Source: Anaerolineae bacterium
GTDB lineage: Bacteria; Chloroflexota; Anaerolineae; Aggregatilineales; Aggregatilineaceae
Length of the DNA: 64,000 nt
Assembly: GCA_027494015.1 (NCBI GenBank)
Contig: JAOSJP010000012.1
Location: forward strand, 1-64,000
Direction: 5' to 3'
Part shown: positions 17,287 through 26,223 of the stretch, piece by piece
Position numbering within the stretch: position 1 is the stretch's first letter
Layout of the letters: every line of letters starts with the position of its first letter
Program-made: the position numbers and the translations under genes
The notes under the pieces: model-generated
Database searches by the model: none
What the model was told of the DNA's origin: nothing
Seen by the model: only the letters and a program-made list of their open reading frames with translations

Positions 17287-17708
17287 CGGGTCTGATGGTG
17301 CGGCAGGGGCGATTGGCCCACGAGTCGGGCGGCACGCCGGCGCTGGCCAGTATGTCGCGCGTCCTGGTGATCGAGGCTCACCCCGACGTGCGCGACGCGC
17401 TGCGCGTGCTGCTGCAGCGCCAGCACGCAGCACCGTTGGAAGTGGTGGGCATTCTGGACACGCTGGACTGCCTGCCCGATATGATCGCCCGGCTGCGGCC
17501 CACGCTCCTGCTGATGGATTGGGAGCTTGCGGCGTCGCAGAAAGCCACGTTGGCGACCATCCGCGCGCGCTTTCCCGGCGTGAATATCCTGGCTCTGAGC
17601 GTCAAGCCGGAGATGCGCCAGATGGCGCTGAAGGCCGGCGCTGATGCCTTTGTGAGCAAGGGCGGGCCTGCCGACGATCTGTTGCAGGCGCTCGTCGCGC
17701 TCATGTAA
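17283..17708 (+). CDS. Stand-alone receiver-domain protein
   Basis: A 141-residue protein, mostly a single CheY-like receiver. It has Glu in VLVIEAHPDV, phosphoacceptor Asp in LLLMDWEL, switch Ser in ALSVKP and Lys in FVSKGGP. The acidic pair at the start of beta-1 is reduced to one acidic residue, so phosphorylation may be altered. GTG 17283 overlaps the ligase stop; ATG 17295 or 17352 are alternatives, the last giving a more compact domain. There is no output domain and no adjacent kinase. Its link to the aminomutase operon is unexplained. Confidence 0.7.
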   Translation: MTGLMVRQGRLAHESGGTPALASMSRVLVIEAHPDVRDALRVLLQRQHAAPLEVVGILDTLDCLPDMIARLRPTLLLMDWELAASQKATLATIRARFPGVNILALSVKPEMRQMALKAGADAFVSKGGPADDLLQALVALM

Positions 17709-17773
17709 CCCGCGAGGGGCCGCCCGTCTCTCGCTGAGTTCCCTTGATGTGAAGGCCCCATCTCCGGCTGCTG

Positions 17774-17808
17774 ACAGCGGGCTGTGTGCACAGCCCGCTG
17801 TTGTTTGC
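17774..17808 (+). terminator. Rho-independent terminator of the aminomutase operon
   Basis: A 13-bp perfect stem (17774-17786 with 17789-17801, loop TG) is followed by TGTTTGC. It lies 65 nt after the receiver gene stop. Confidence 0.7.
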
Positions 17809-17884
17809 GCGCCGGGTGGCGGGGTATGCTAGCTGTGTCGTCTCTGAGAAAGGTTCTGGTGTATCTGGTGAGGAGAGGCAAAAC

Positions 17885-18415
17885 ATGACGCTTGCAGCGG
17901 TCGCCCTGGCCCTGGCTATCTTCGGGCTGCGCGTGATCAACAATGCCATCAGCACGGTGCGGCTGGTGGTGCTCAACCGGGACCAGCGCCTGCTGGCCAC
18001 TGTGCTGGCCGTCTTCGAGTCGCTGATTTTCGCTCTCTCGCTTGGGCCGGTGCTGGCCGACCTGGGCAATATCCTGAATCTCACTGCCTATTGCGGCGGC
18101 TATGCCATCGGCGGCTATCTGGGACAGGTGATCGAGGCGCACTTCGTCACGTCGTTCATGACGGTGAATGTCATCGTTCCCGGTCGGGCGCGCACCATCG
18201 CCGAGAGCCTGCGCCAGCGCGGTTTTGGCGTCACCGAGACGGTCGGCGAAGGGGCCAGCGGCGTGGTGACGACGCTGCGCAGTGTGGTCAATCGCCAGGA
18301 CGTGGGCAGCCTGATCAGCGTGGTGCGCCACGAGCACCCCGATGCCTTTGTGACGGTTGAGGAGGCGCGCGCCGTGCAGCGCGGCTGGCTGCGCGCGGCC
18401 CGCCCGGCGCGGTAG
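17885..18415 (+). CDS. DUF5698/DUF2179 membrane protein (UPF0316 family)
   Basis: A 176-residue protein with three predicted membrane helices in the first 90 residues: LAAVALALAIFGL, then LLATVLAVFESLIFAL, then the NLTAYCGGYAIGGYLG stretch. A cytoplasmic DUF2179-like domain follows (TVNVIVPGRA, then GVVTTLRSVVNRQDV). The layout matches UPF0316 proteins, whose function is unknown. GAGGAGAGG about 10 nt upstream supports ATG 17885 over an earlier in-frame start. It stands alone between two terminators. Confidence 0.8.
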   Translation: MTLAAVALALAIFGLRVINNAISTVRLVVLNRDQRLLATVLAVFESLIFALSLGPVLADLGNILNLTAYCGGYAIGGYLGQVIEAHFVTSFMTVNVIVPGRARTIAESLRQRGFGVTETVGEGASGVVTTLRSVVNRQDVGSLISVVRHEHPDAFVTVEEARAVQRGWLRAARPAR

Positions 18416-18423
18416 GTGGCTGA

Positions 18424-18545
18424 GCGGCCTCACCCCCTCAATCCCCCTCTCCAGCCGAGCTAGAGAGGGGGACTTGGATCGTCGAACGCGGCGCTTTCCC
18501 CCTCCCTGGCTCTGCCGGCTGAGGGGGCCAGGGGGAGGGGCATTG
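18424..18545. repeat. Dispersed palindromic repeat
   Basis: A copy of the 'CCTCACCCCC...GAGAGGGGG' family followed by the 'CCCCCTCCCTGGCTCTGC' type. It fills the gap between convergent genes; similar copies lie at 19360-19645. Confidence 0.65.
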
Positions 18546-18560
18546 CGCCCAGACTCCGCC

Positions 18561-18600
18561 ACAAAAAGAGCCTGCGCAGCCAACAGGGGCGCAGGCTCTT
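18561..18600 (-). terminator. Terminator of the transaldolase gene (minus strand)
   Basis: A 12-bp perfect stem (18566-18577 with 18589-18600, 11-nt loop) is followed on the minus strand by TTTTTGT. It lies 25 nt after the transaldolase stop. Confidence 0.85.
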
Positions 18601-18624
18601 GCCGTGCTCTGCGAGGCGCGGCGA

Positions 18625-19263
18625 TCAGGCGGCGGACTGCACAGCGGCGTTGAACTCTTCGATGGCCTGCTGGGTGAAGGGGTGGTCGCCCAGGGTCAGG
18701 ATCAGGTCGAGCGGCAGGGTGACGTGCTGCGCGCCGGCCAGCAGAGTGGCGACGACCTCATCCATCGTCTTGAGGCTGGCGGCGAGCACTTCCGTCGGCG
18801 TGCCATTGAGGATGCGCACCATGTCGCGCACGATGGCGATACCGTCACCAAGCTGCCGGGAGAGCCGGTTGACGTAGGGCGCGACGTACTCGGCATTCAC
18901 CTGGGCGGCCAGGTACGCCTGGGCCGGGCTGGCCACCGCCGTGACCAGGCACTCGACGCCGGCCTCGCTAAGCTGGGCGACCAGCCGCATGTTCTCCGTC
19001 GTCCCCGGAATCTTGATCACGACCTTGTCTGGGCGCAGCGCGTGCGCTTCCCAGGCCTGGTCGAGCCGCCCGGCCAGCGAGTCGGCGGTCACCTGGTAGA
19101 ACACCGGCCCGTCCACCAGGTCCACGATCTCGGCCAGCACTTCCAGGCCAGGGCGGCCCGTGCGGGCGATATGCGTCGGGTTGGTGGTCACTCCCTCGAC
19201 GAAGCCGAGCTGCAAGGCGCGTTTGATCTCGTCAATCTGCGCCGAATCCAGAAAGATGCTCAT
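18625..19263 (-). CDS. Transaldolase / fructose-6-phosphate aldolase family protein (FSA/TalC type)
   Basis: A 212-residue TIM-barrel class I aldolase. Its small size and the segments FLDSAQ, VEGVTTNPT, the Schiff-base lysine in KVVIKIPGT, and YVAPYVNRL match the short transaldolase/FSA group. It would transfer or release dihydroxyacetone from fructose-6-phosphate-like substrates. Transaldolase cannot be told from fructose-6-phosphate aldolase here. ATG 19263 starts the family motif; a GTG 18 nt upstream is possible. It has its own terminator and is separated by repeats from the sugar importer, though it could serve the same metabolism. Confidence 0.85.
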   Translation of the reverse strand: MSIFLDSAQIDEIKRALQLGFVEGVTTNPTHIARTGRPGLEVLAEIVDLVDGPVFYQVTADSLAGRLDQAWEAHALRPDKVVIKIPGTTENMRLVAQLSEAGVECLVTAVASPAQAYLAAQVNAEYVAPYVNRLSRQLGDGIAIVRDMVRILNGTPTEVLAASLKTMDEVVATLLAGAQHVTLPLDLILTLGDHPFTQQAIEEFNAAVQSAA

Positions 19264-19359
19264 GGTGTTGGCAACCCTCACCGTGTGTTGCTGAGAACCT
19301 GAGACTGATTATAGCAAACGCCAGGGCGCAGCAGAACAGCGCCCTGGTTTACCGGGTCC

Positions 19360-19645
19360 ACGAACGATCTGTTGCGGGGGGACAGGAATGCTCGCAAAAG
19401 GCCTCCCCCCTCAATCCCCCCTCCAGCCGAGCTAGAGAGGGGACGATCTGGCAAGTGATTTTCCCCTTCCCCTGGCTTTGCTGGGGGAAGGGACCAGGGG
19501 ATAGGGGCGTTCTGGCGAACGTCCCACAACTTGTTCGTGCACCCTGGTTTACCTCACCCCCGCTCGGTGCTGGCGCGCCTCGCCGCCCCCTCTCCGACGT
19601 CGGAGAGGGGGCAAGCCGAGCGTTGCGAGGCTGGGGGTGAGGTCA
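19360..19645. repeat. Two adjacent dispersed palindromic repeats
   Basis: 19360-19520 carries 'CACGAACGATCTGTTG', 'ATGCTCGCAAAAGGCC' and 'CCCCTTCCCCTGGCTTTG', the same family amplified in tandem at 36.0-37.3 kb. 19552-19645 is a long palindrome of the 'CTCACCCCCGCTCGGTG...GAGGCTGGGGGTGAGG' type. There is no gene between 19282 and 19686. Confidence 0.7.
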
Positions 19646-19686
19646 ATTCCCCACGGCACTAGACTGTCTGCGCGGGCGGCGACCCC

Positions 19687-20547
19687 TCACCCCTTGATCG
19701 CGCCGGCGACCAACCCGCGCGTGATGAAGCGCTCCAGCAGCAGGCCCACGATGATCACCGGCAGCACGGCGGTGATGGCCAGCGCCGAGATATACCACCA
19801 CTCCACGCCGCGCTGCGTGTTCTGCCCGGCGATGTACACCGGCATGGTGATCGCGTTGAAATTGGTCAGCATCAGCGCGTACAGGTACTCGTTCCACGAG
19901 AAGACGAACGAGAAAATGGACACCGAGGCCAGGCCCGGCGCGCTCAGCGGCAGCACGATGCGCACGAAGGCCGTCCAGCGCGAAGCGCCGTCCACGCGGG
20001 CGCTCTCCTCCAGGTCTATGGGCAGGCCGTCGAAGAAGTCGCGCATGATCCACACGGCGAAGGGGATGTTGAACATCGTATAGGCGATGATCAGCCCGGC
20101 GTGGGTGTCAATCATCCCCAGGTTCGCGTAGGCGATCAGGAATGGCACGACGAACAGCGCTGGAGGCAAGAAGCGCTGCGAGATGATCCAGAAGGCGATG
20201 TTGTCGTTATTCCAGTTCAGCTTGGGCCAGCGGTAGCGGAAGCGCGACAGCCCGTAGCCGGCCATCGCCCCGATGAACACCGCGCCCACGGTGCCGCCCG
20301 ACGCCGCGATCAGGCTGTTGCGAAAGTGTCGCCAGGTCACATCGCGGCGCATGTTGAGCAGGTAGTCCCAGTGCTCAGTAGTCGGCTCGAAATCGTAGAA
20401 CGGGACGTATTTGGGCAGTCGCAACACGTCCAACTGTCGCTTGAACGAGGTGGTGCCCAGCCAATAGAAGGGGAAGAGCACGATGAAGCACCAGAAGATG
20501 ACTACCGCGTAAAGCAGGATGGACTGCCCGATGGATCGGCGCGTCAT
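19687..20547 (-). CDS. Carbohydrate ABC transporter permease (MalG/CUT1 type)
   Basis: An inner-membrane subunit of a CUT1-family sugar importer, 286 residues with six predicted helices. The EAA loop [20 protein letters not shown] contacts the ATPase. It lies 12 nt after the partner permease on the minus strand, with GGGAGAGAG before ATG 20547. No ATPase gene lies in the locus, so a shared MsmX/UgpC-like ATPase encoded elsewhere is expected. The substrate is unknown. Confidence 0.9.
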   Translation of the reverse strand: MTRRSIGQSILLYAVVIFWCFIVLFPFYWLGTTSFKRQLDVLRLPKYVPFYDFEPTTEHWDYLLNMRRDVTWRHFRNSLIAASGGTVGAVFIGAMAGYGLSRFRYRWPKLNWNNDNIAFWIISQRFLPPALFVVPFLIAYANLGMIDTHAGLIIAYTMFNIPFAVWIMRDFFDGLPIDLEESARVDGASRWTAFVRIVLPLSAPGLASVSIFSFVFSWNEYLYALMLTNFNAITMPVYIAGQNTQRGVEWWYISALAITAVLPVIIVGLLLERFITRGLVAGAIKG

Positions 20548-20559
20548 GGCTCTCTCTCC

Positions 20560-21582
20560 CTATGCTGCGCGCGGCGCGGCGCGGCGCCCCACCGCCAGGA
20601 AGACGGTGGCGAAAACGATCACCAGCACCAGCAGCACGAACGAGATCGCCGCCGCGTAGCCGTAGTTGCCGAAGGTGAGCGCTGTCTTGTAGATGTACAT
20701 GGTCAGCGACTCGGTGGCCGACCCCGGCCCGCCGCCGGTGGTCACCACGATCACGTCAATGATCTTGAAAATCTCCAGCCCTCGGATCAGGATGACTGTC
20801 ATTGAGAGGGGCAGCAGGATGGGGAACGTGATGCGCCAGAACATCTGCCACGACGACGCGCCGTCCACGCGCGCCGCCTCGTAGATGTCGTCGGGGATGG
20901 ACTGCATCCCGGCCAGCAGGATCAGTGTCACAAAGGGGATCCACTGCCAGCTATCCATCAGGACGATGGAGGCGCGCGCCCAGCTTCCGTCGGTCAGCCA
21001 GGGGATGATCGGGTCCAGTTGGGAGCCGATCAGTGGCACATCGGCAAACCATGCCACGACGTGCCGCCACAAGTCAGCGATGGGCGAGCGGTAGGAGTCG
21101 AACATCATGCGCCCGGCGTAGGCTACCACGACGGGCATGGTCATCATCGGCATCAGGAAGATCACCCGCACCACTTTGCGCCCGATGAAGTTCTGATGGA
21201 GTACCAGCGCCAGCATCATGCCGGCGATGAACTGCACGGTCACGCCCACGAAGACGTAGTACATGGTGTTGCGCGCGGCGGTGTGCAGCCGCTGGTCGTC
21301 GAACAGCCGATCATAGTTGCGCAGCGTGACGCTGAAATCCATCCCCAGGAACCCCTCGCCCGCTGTCTCGGTCATCGCCGCCTCGCGCGCGGTGGTGGAG
21401 CCGCCGCGCAGGATGTCGGTGAAGCTGATGCCCAGCGACCAGAAGAGGGGAAAGATGGAGAGCGAGAGGAGGACGATGACCGCCGGAGACAGAAAGACGC
21501 GCTTCATGAGGCGGTCTTCGCGGCTGATGTCGGTGATCTCCGTTTGCCTGGCCGGCCCAGGCTGCTTCTTAGTTCGCTGCAA
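20560..21582 (-). CDS. Carbohydrate ABC transporter permease (MalF/CUT1 type)
   Basis: The second permease, 340 residues with six predicted helices from the [18 protein letters not shown] segment onward. The EAA loop reads [20 protein letters not shown]. The best start is TTG 21582, because AGGAGAG lies 6 nt upstream; ATG 21507 would remove a 25-residue cytoplasmic tail and lacks a good site. Its order with the binding protein (345 nt upstream) and the MalG-type permease indicates one importer operon, although a repeat sits between it and the binding protein gene. Confidence 0.9.
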   Translation of the reverse strand: MQRTKKQPGPARQTEITDISREDRLMKRVFLSPAVIVLLSLSIFPLFWSLGISFTDILRGGSTTAREAAMTETAGEGFLGMDFSVTLRNYDRLFDDQRLHTAARNTMYYVFVGVTVQFIAGMMLALVLHQNFIGRKVVRVIFLMPMMTMPVVVAYAGRMMFDSYRSPIADLWRHVVAWFADVPLIGSQLDPIIPWLTDGSWARASIVLMDSWQWIPFVTLILLAGMQSIPDDIYEAARVDGASSWQMFWRITFPILLPLSMTVILIRGLEIFKIIDVIVVTTGGGPGSATESLTMYIYKTALTFGNYGYAAAISFVLLVLVIVFATVFLAVGRRAAPRAA

Positions 21583-21769
21583 GGCGCACTCTCCTCTCCA
21601 TCACTACCCAAACAGGCGAAGTGAGTTCACAGGCCGAACCTGCTGCGCTTATTGTAGCACCAAGCGCCACATCGGGTACGGGTGATGTGGCGCCTGGCGA
21701 TGCTCTGCCTGACGTGCGCCGAACGCAGACGCCGCCATGCTGATGCGCCTTGACGATCAAGATCGGTTG

Positions 21770-21882
21770 CCGCCTGTAGGGGCGGGTTTGCAAACCCGCC
21801 CCTGCATGACAACTGCGCGTATTACCCGCCTTGAATGTCAAATCTTAGGGGTGTAGGGGCGTATGGCCTACGCCCCTACACG
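21770..21882. repeat. Composite dispersed palindromic repeat within the importer operon
   Basis: An inverted copy of the 14096 element (21775-21846) is joined to a GTAGGGGCGTATGG...CTACGCCCCTAC palindrome (21855-21882). It lies between the permease and binding-protein genes of one operon. Confidence 0.7.
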
Positions 21883-21926
21883 AGCATTCACGAGAGTGAC
21901 TGCGTCAGGCGCGCTCGCGGGCCGGC

Positions 21927-23408
21927 TCAGCCGGTCCAGCCCACCGACGCGCGGTACTGGGCGAGCTGACTCTCGCGGCCATAGCGGTTGGTGATCTCTT
22001 CCCACTGCGCGGCAGCGTTGTCCAGCGCTTCCTGGGCGCTGATCTCACCGGCGATGGCGCGGGTGATCTCCACATCCAGTGTCTGCTGGTACTCCGGCGT
22101 GCCAACGATGCGCAGGTCGAGCACGGCGTTCGGGTGCGCGATGCCGGTCAGGATGGCATCCAGGTAGTCCACCGCGCTTTCCTCGTCGAAGCCGGCATCC
22201 ACCCACAGATCAAGAGCCTCGAACTGGCTGTAGCGGGCCGGGTTGATGCCCGTGCCGCCAGTGACCGCCAGGACCTTGACCAGCTCAGGCCGGGCCATGA
22301 AGGCCGCGAAGTCCAGCGCCGCTTCTTTCACGTCGCTGTCCGCCGCCACGCCGATGATCCAGCCACCGAAGGCGATGAAGGGGGCTTCGTTGACGCCGCT
22401 CTCAGGCGTCACCCACTCGCCCGCCACGTAGTCCCAGTACTGGTCGCCACCGGGCAGCGGGGCGAAGCCCACGTCGCCCTTGACCAGCGATACGTTCTCG
22501 TCAATCGAGATGGTGCCGACATCGCCCCAGTCAATGTTGAACACGGACAGGCCAGCCGGGAAGTAGTTACGGGTATCGGCCACGTCCCAGTTGATCTGCT
22601 CTGGCGGGCCGAGCTTGGTGCTCAGCATGTAGTCTTCGAGCGCCTTGACCCAGCCGGGGTTATTGACCTGCGGGGTCATGTCGTCGCAGCTAAAGAAGAA
22701 GCACGGGTTGCCGGGGATCTTGCCGTAGCCGGCGGCGTGCGAGAAGTAGACATAGAAGGCCTGAGTGCCGCGCCTCTGCGCTTCCATCACGCCGAAGATG
22801 GGGGCCGTCATGCCAGCGGTCTCGACATCCTTGCCATTGAAGAACTCGGCGATGTCGTAGTACTGGCTCCAGCTCTTCGGCTCGGCCAGAGGATAGCCGT
22901 ACTCGGCCTCGAACTCAGCCGCGTACTCGCCGCCATCCACCAGGTCCTTGCGATAGTAGAGCATGTGCGAGTCACCGTCGTAGGGCAGGGCGTAGATGGT
23001 GGGGCCCCAGGCGATGATGCGCTCGCGGTAGAGCGGGATGACATCGTCCATGTCCACGGCGTCCAGGATCTCCTGGGGGATCGGCTCCAGATAGCCAGGG
23101 GCCATGTAGTCGCCCGACCAGGCAGCCGGGAAGACCAGCATGTCGTAAGCGCCGGAGCCGGTCGAGAGGGCGGTCACCGTCTTCTCGAACAGATCGTTCC
23201 AGGCGAACTGCTGCAGCTCGACCTCGCCGCCGGTCAGCGCTTCCCATTCGGGAGCGTAGTCTTCGATCGGGCCACCGATGGAGCGCCCTTCCTGGGTCAC
23301 TACCACCACCTTCTGGCCCGCGAACGGCTTGTCCTGGGCCACGGCGGTGGGCACGAGTCCCACAGCCAGGGCCGCGATGATCAACAGCACGAGCAATTTC
23401 TTGTTCAT
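21927..23408 (-). CDS. Extracellular solute-binding protein of a sugar ABC importer
   Basis: A 493-residue family 1-type binding protein that captures the sugar outside the membrane. The signal peptide MNKKLLVLLIIAALAVGLVP ends at TAVAQD. There is no lipobox Cys, which is unusual for a monoderm-like lineage and implies either release or another anchoring mode. The FPAAWSGDY, YALPYDGDSHMLYYRKDLVD and FGGWIIGV segments are typical of the family. GGAGG lies 6 nt before ATG 23408. Upstream dyads (23583-23667) suggest control by the nearby GntR regulator. Confidence 0.9.
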   Translation of the reverse strand: MNKKLLVLLIIAALAVGLVPTAVAQDKPFAGQKVVVVTQEGRSIGGPIEDYAPEWEALTGGEVELQQFAWNDLFEKTVTALSTGSGAYDMLVFPAAWSGDYMAPGYLEPIPQEILDAVDMDDVIPLYRERIIAWGPTIYALPYDGDSHMLYYRKDLVDGGEYAAEFEAEYGYPLAEPKSWSQYYDIAEFFNGKDVETAGMTAPIFGVMEAQRRGTQAFYVYFSHAAGYGKIPGNPCFFFSCDDMTPQVNNPGWVKALEDYMLSTKLGPPEQINWDVADTRNYFPAGLSVFNIDWGDVGTISIDENVSLVKGDVGFAPLPGGDQYWDYVAGEWVTPESGVNEAPFIAFGGWIIGVAADSDVKEAALDFAAFMARPELVKVLAVTGGTGINPARYSQFEALDLWVDAGFDEESAVDYLDAILTGIAHPNAVLDLRIVGTPEYQQTLDVEITRAIAGEISAQEALDNAAAQWEEITNRYGRESQLAQYRASVGWTG

Positions 23409-23582
23409 AAAGCTGCCTCCAACAGGCTAACTAGCGAAAGAAACCCTAGGACGAGTCGACAAGCTGCGTGCGAAGTCCCGATCCCGCCTGCCTCCTTTCT
23501 GTGCTCTGCCGTCGCTGTAGATGGCAAGAGTGGCGGCGAAGTGGGGTGTACTTATGGCGCGCCACCATGCACAACTAAGGAA

Positions 23583-23667
23583 CTGATGTTACGCAGTTGC
23601 TCACTTTTGCAAGGGGAAACCGATTGTCCGTCCAGACAAAAAATTTCCCTCAGGTGCGTAACGTCAG
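23583..23667 (-). promoter_or_regulatory. Nested dyads upstream of the importer operon, candidate GntR operator
   Basis: CTGATGTTACGCA (23583-23595) and TGCGTAACGTCAG (23655-23667) form a 13-bp inverted repeat with one mismatch. Inside it, TTGTC-N6-GACAA (23624-23639) is a GntR-like palindrome. The region lies 175-260 nt upstream of the binding-protein ATG. No gene is visible between 23409 and 23754. Confidence 0.45.
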
Positions 23668-23754
23668 TAAGGAATATTCCAATTCATCCCACATCAAGTT
23701 TTTCGGCTTCGGGCAGACGCTACTGCGCACTCCTGGGCACTTCGGGCCATAGAG

Positions 23755-24093
23755 TCAATTTGCCTCTTGCAGGATTCTCGTAACTTGTAGCTTGACTTCT
23801 GGCAGGCGCTCCTCAATCGTCTTCCACACCAGTTCATAGTCTATCCCAAAATAAAGATGAATCAGCCGATCTCTCATGCCAGCCATCTCTCGCCAAGGAA
23901 CTTCTGGATGTGCCCGCCGAATCTCATCGGGAATTCCTTTGGCAGCCTCGCCAAGTATCTCAAACTTTCTGACAACTGCGCTTGCTGTTTTGTCGTCGGC
24001 CCGGAAAGCTGTTAAGTCCATCCCTTGTGTGAATGCTTCGATACTCTCTATCGCCGCCAGGATGTCCTGCAAATAGAGCCTGTAATCCCTCAT
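23755..24093 (-). CDS. hepT: HepT-like HEPN ribonuclease toxin (DUF86)
   Basis: A 112-residue all-alpha HEPN protein with the diagnostic Rx4HxY motif RDRLIHLY, the RNase active site of HepT toxins. From known systems, the toxin cleaves tRNA or mRNA and is silenced when its MntA partner adenylylates the motif tyrosine. ATG 24093 overlaps the mntA-like stop by 4 nt, the standard operon order. It sits between the importer and its probable regulator. A chromosomal stress or phage-defence role is plausible but unproven. Confidence 0.88.
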   Translation of the reverse strand: MRDYRLYLQDILAAIESIEAFTQGMDLTAFRADDKTASAVVRKFEILGEAAKGIPDEIRRAHPEVPWREMAGMRDRLIHLYFGIDYELVWKTIEERLPEVKLQVTRILQEAN

Positions 24094-24389
24094 ACCAGCA
24101 CAACCTCTTGCAGGACCGACTCCCGAAGCTCTTCCCGCAGGGCGCTCTTAGAAACCACATCCACTTTTCGCTGAAGTTGTTCCTCCAAGAACAGGGCCAA
24201 CCCTACCAGATCGAACAGGTCGGCGTTTTCATCGAAATCCACCAAGATGTCAATATCGCTGGCTTCACTCTGCTGTGCTCGCACGAAAGAGCCGAAAAGC
24301 CCGATCTCCCTCACCCGGTATCGTGCAGATAGCTCCGGCTTCAGCTTCCCTAAGAGTACCAGAAGCTGCTCTGTGTCCATAGGCAGCAT
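24090..24389 (-). CDS. mntA: MntA-like minimal nucleotidyltransferase antitoxin
   Basis: A 99-residue minimal nucleotidyltransferase with the signature [20 protein letters not shown] (GSx10DxD) and a third acidic residue in KVDVVSKS. It is the expected AMP-transferase antitoxin of the downstream HepT toxin. ATG 24389 or ATG 24380 may be the start; neither has a strong ribosome site. The pair is intact, so probably functional. Confidence 0.88.
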   Translation of the reverse strand: MLPMDTEQLLVLLGKLKPELSARYRVREIGLFGSFVRAQQSEASDIDILVDFDENADLFDLVGLALFLEEQLQRKVDVVSKSALREELRESVLQEVVLV

Positions 24390-24486
24390 TAGGAGAGGCC
24401 TTCTTCTAACGGCTGGATCGCGGCTTGTTCCTCACAATCCAGCGTACAGCAAACGTTTTCCCCTGCAAAACGTCCTCCTGGCGCTG

Positions 24487-25350
24487 CTATCCTTTGTGCG
24501 CCCCGCTCTTGCCGTACAGCGCCTCGCCCTTAGGCACCAGCACCACCCCCTGGTTTACCATCTGGAGATCGAAGTGCTGCTCTATCAGCGTCTGCCGGTC
24601 GCCCGGCGTGCGCACGCGCACCAGCTCGACCTCGAAGCGCGTGCGGTCGCCACGATGCAGCGCGTGATAGTACTCGACAGGCGTGCCGTCGCTCAGGTAG
24701 CTCACGCTGTCGAGCATGATCAGCGGCGCGCCTTTCTTCACCTGCAGCATCTCGGCTTCGACCTCGTTGGCGGCCACCGCCTCCACCGTGCGGTGCCCGC
24801 GCGCGATGACGATGCCGCACGCCTCGTCCAGGAAAGCGTACAGCGACCGCCGCGAGAGGTCAACGTCCAGCAGGGCCGGGCAAACGACGTGCGGGATGTA
24901 GGTTGTCACAAGCTGGATGGGTTCGTCCTGGACGAAGCGCAGGCGCTCGATGACGATGATTGGCGCCTCCGGTGCGACGCCCAGCCGCTCGGCGACGCGG
25001 CGACTGGCTGGCACCGACTCCTGGCGCAGGACGCGCGCCGTCGGGGTGTAGCCCTGCTCGACCATATCCTGGTAGAAGCCGGTCAGCTTCTGCACCAGGC
25101 TCTCGGTGATCTTGGGCGGGGCGGCGTAGGTGCCCTTGCCCTTCAGGCGCGTCACCAGCCCGTGCTGGGCCAGGTCGTTGAGCGCCTGGCGGATCACCGG
25201 GCGGCTGACGGCGAACATCTGGCATAGCTCCGGCTCGCTCGGCAGACGGTCGCCGGGCTGCCAGATGCCTGCCTGCAGGTGTTCGCGCAGGGCATTGCGC
25301 ACCTGGATATGGTAGGGAATACCATTGGTGCGGTTAATCGAGAATTTCAA
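24487..25350 (-). CDS. GntR-family (HutC/UTRA) transcriptional regulator
   Basis: A 287-residue regulator with an N-terminal GntR winged helix (PYHIQVRNALREHLQAG, PGDRLPSEPELCQMF, VSRPVIRQALNDLAQHGLV) and a C-terminal UTRA ligand-binding domain starting near residue 95. UTRA domains usually bind sugar phosphates or amino sugars. The initiation codon is TTG at 25350. Its location between the importer and the catabolic genes, with TTGTC-N6-GACAA dyads near the importer, suggests it represses this locus. The dyad between its promoter and start codon (25359-25380) suggests autoregulation. Confidence 0.88.
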   Translation of the reverse strand: MKFSINRTNGIPYHIQVRNALREHLQAGIWQPGDRLPSEPELCQMFAVSRPVIRQALNDLAQHGLVTRLKGKGTYAAPPKITESLVQKLTGFYQDMVEQGYTPTARVLRQESVPASRRVAERLGVAPEAPIIVIERLRFVQDEPIQLVTTYIPHVVCPALLDVDLSRRSLYAFLDEACGIVIARGHRTVEAVAANEVEAEMLQVKKGAPLIMLDSVSYLSDGTPVEYYHALHRGDRTRFEVELVRVRTPGDRQTLIEQHFDLQMVNQGVVLVPKGEALYGKSGAHKG

Positions 25351-25358
25351 TGCGGCTG

Positions 25359-25420
25359 CCTGTCATCTTGTCATTACAGGTGCTTGGCTGTATTATAGAC
25401 TAAACTGATGCGACATGCAA
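25359..25420 (-). promoter_or_regulatory. Promoter and dyad of the GntR regulator gene
   Basis: On the minus strand: TTGCAT (25420-25415), a 17-nt spacer, and TATAAT (25397-25392). Between this and the start codon lies CCTGTCATCTTGTCATTACAGG (25359-25380), with CCTGT/ACAGG arms and a TGTCAT direct repeat. It is a candidate autoregulatory operator. Confidence 0.6.
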
Positions 25421-25485
25421 CTGGTCCGTCGGGCAGGGCGGGGTACATGCAAAGGTTGTCAGCGGTTTGCCTGGCACGGGGGCAT

Positions 25486-26110
25486 TGACCTCACCCCCAG
25501 CCTCGCCCCGCTCGGCTTGCCCCCTCTCCTGCGAGAGGGGGCGGCGAGGGGTCAGGTGAGGGGGGTGAGGTAAAGCAGGGGTAGCAGGAGGCCTATGACA
25601 GGTTTGAGCACTTTGCTGTGGGTGTGTGCAGAAGTTGACAGGACTCGTTGGAGGGGGATATTGACTCACCAGCCTGCCGCTGGTTGCCCTCTCGCAGAGA
25701 GGGGGGGAGGTAGGTGAGGGGGGTGAGGTAAAGAGGGGTAGAGAGAGGCCCTACCTGACAGGTTTTGGACGCACCCTTTGCTGTGGGTGTGTGCAGAAGT
25801 TGACAGCGACTCGCTGGACGCGGGGATATTGACCTCACCCCCAGCCTCGCCCCGCTCGGCTTGCCCCCTCTCCGCTGCGGAGAGGGGGCGGCGAGGCGCG
25901 TCAGCGCCGAGCGGGGGTGAGGTAGAACAACACGCACGTTTGATGCGATTGCCCTGTCTGTCGGGGGACGTTCAGAAGTGCTCGCTGAAGGCCTGCAGTT
26001 CCCCAGCAGAGCCAGAGGGGGACGATCCGGCAGGCGGTTCTCCCCTTCCCCTGGCTTTGCTGGGAGAAGGGGCCGGGGGATAGGGGCGTTCTGGCGATTG
26101 CCTGACAACT
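25486..26110. repeat. Block of dispersed palindromes and a duplicated spacer
   Basis: Three 'CTCACCCCCAGCC' palindromes (about 25489-25570, 25650-25735, 25829-25924) and one 'CCCCTTCCCCTGGCTTTG' element (25960-26110). Between the first three, a spacer around TTTGCTGTGGGTGTGTGCAG is repeated about 170 bp apart (25611 and 25783). No gene is visible between 25421 and 26223. Confidence 0.7.
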
Positions 26111-26223
26111 TGCCTGTGGACCCTTGCTGGGGCGAGATTCTCCGTGTTGATGTTCTGCCGGGTGCATGACCGTTGCGCCGCGAGGCGTCCAGGCTGCTGA
26201 GCGCAGCGAACAAGGGGGATCGG

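Noticed and set aside
18615..25350. The FSA-type transaldolase as part of the importer operon
   Set aside because: It is co-oriented, but separated by about 420 nt of repeats, and has its own terminator.
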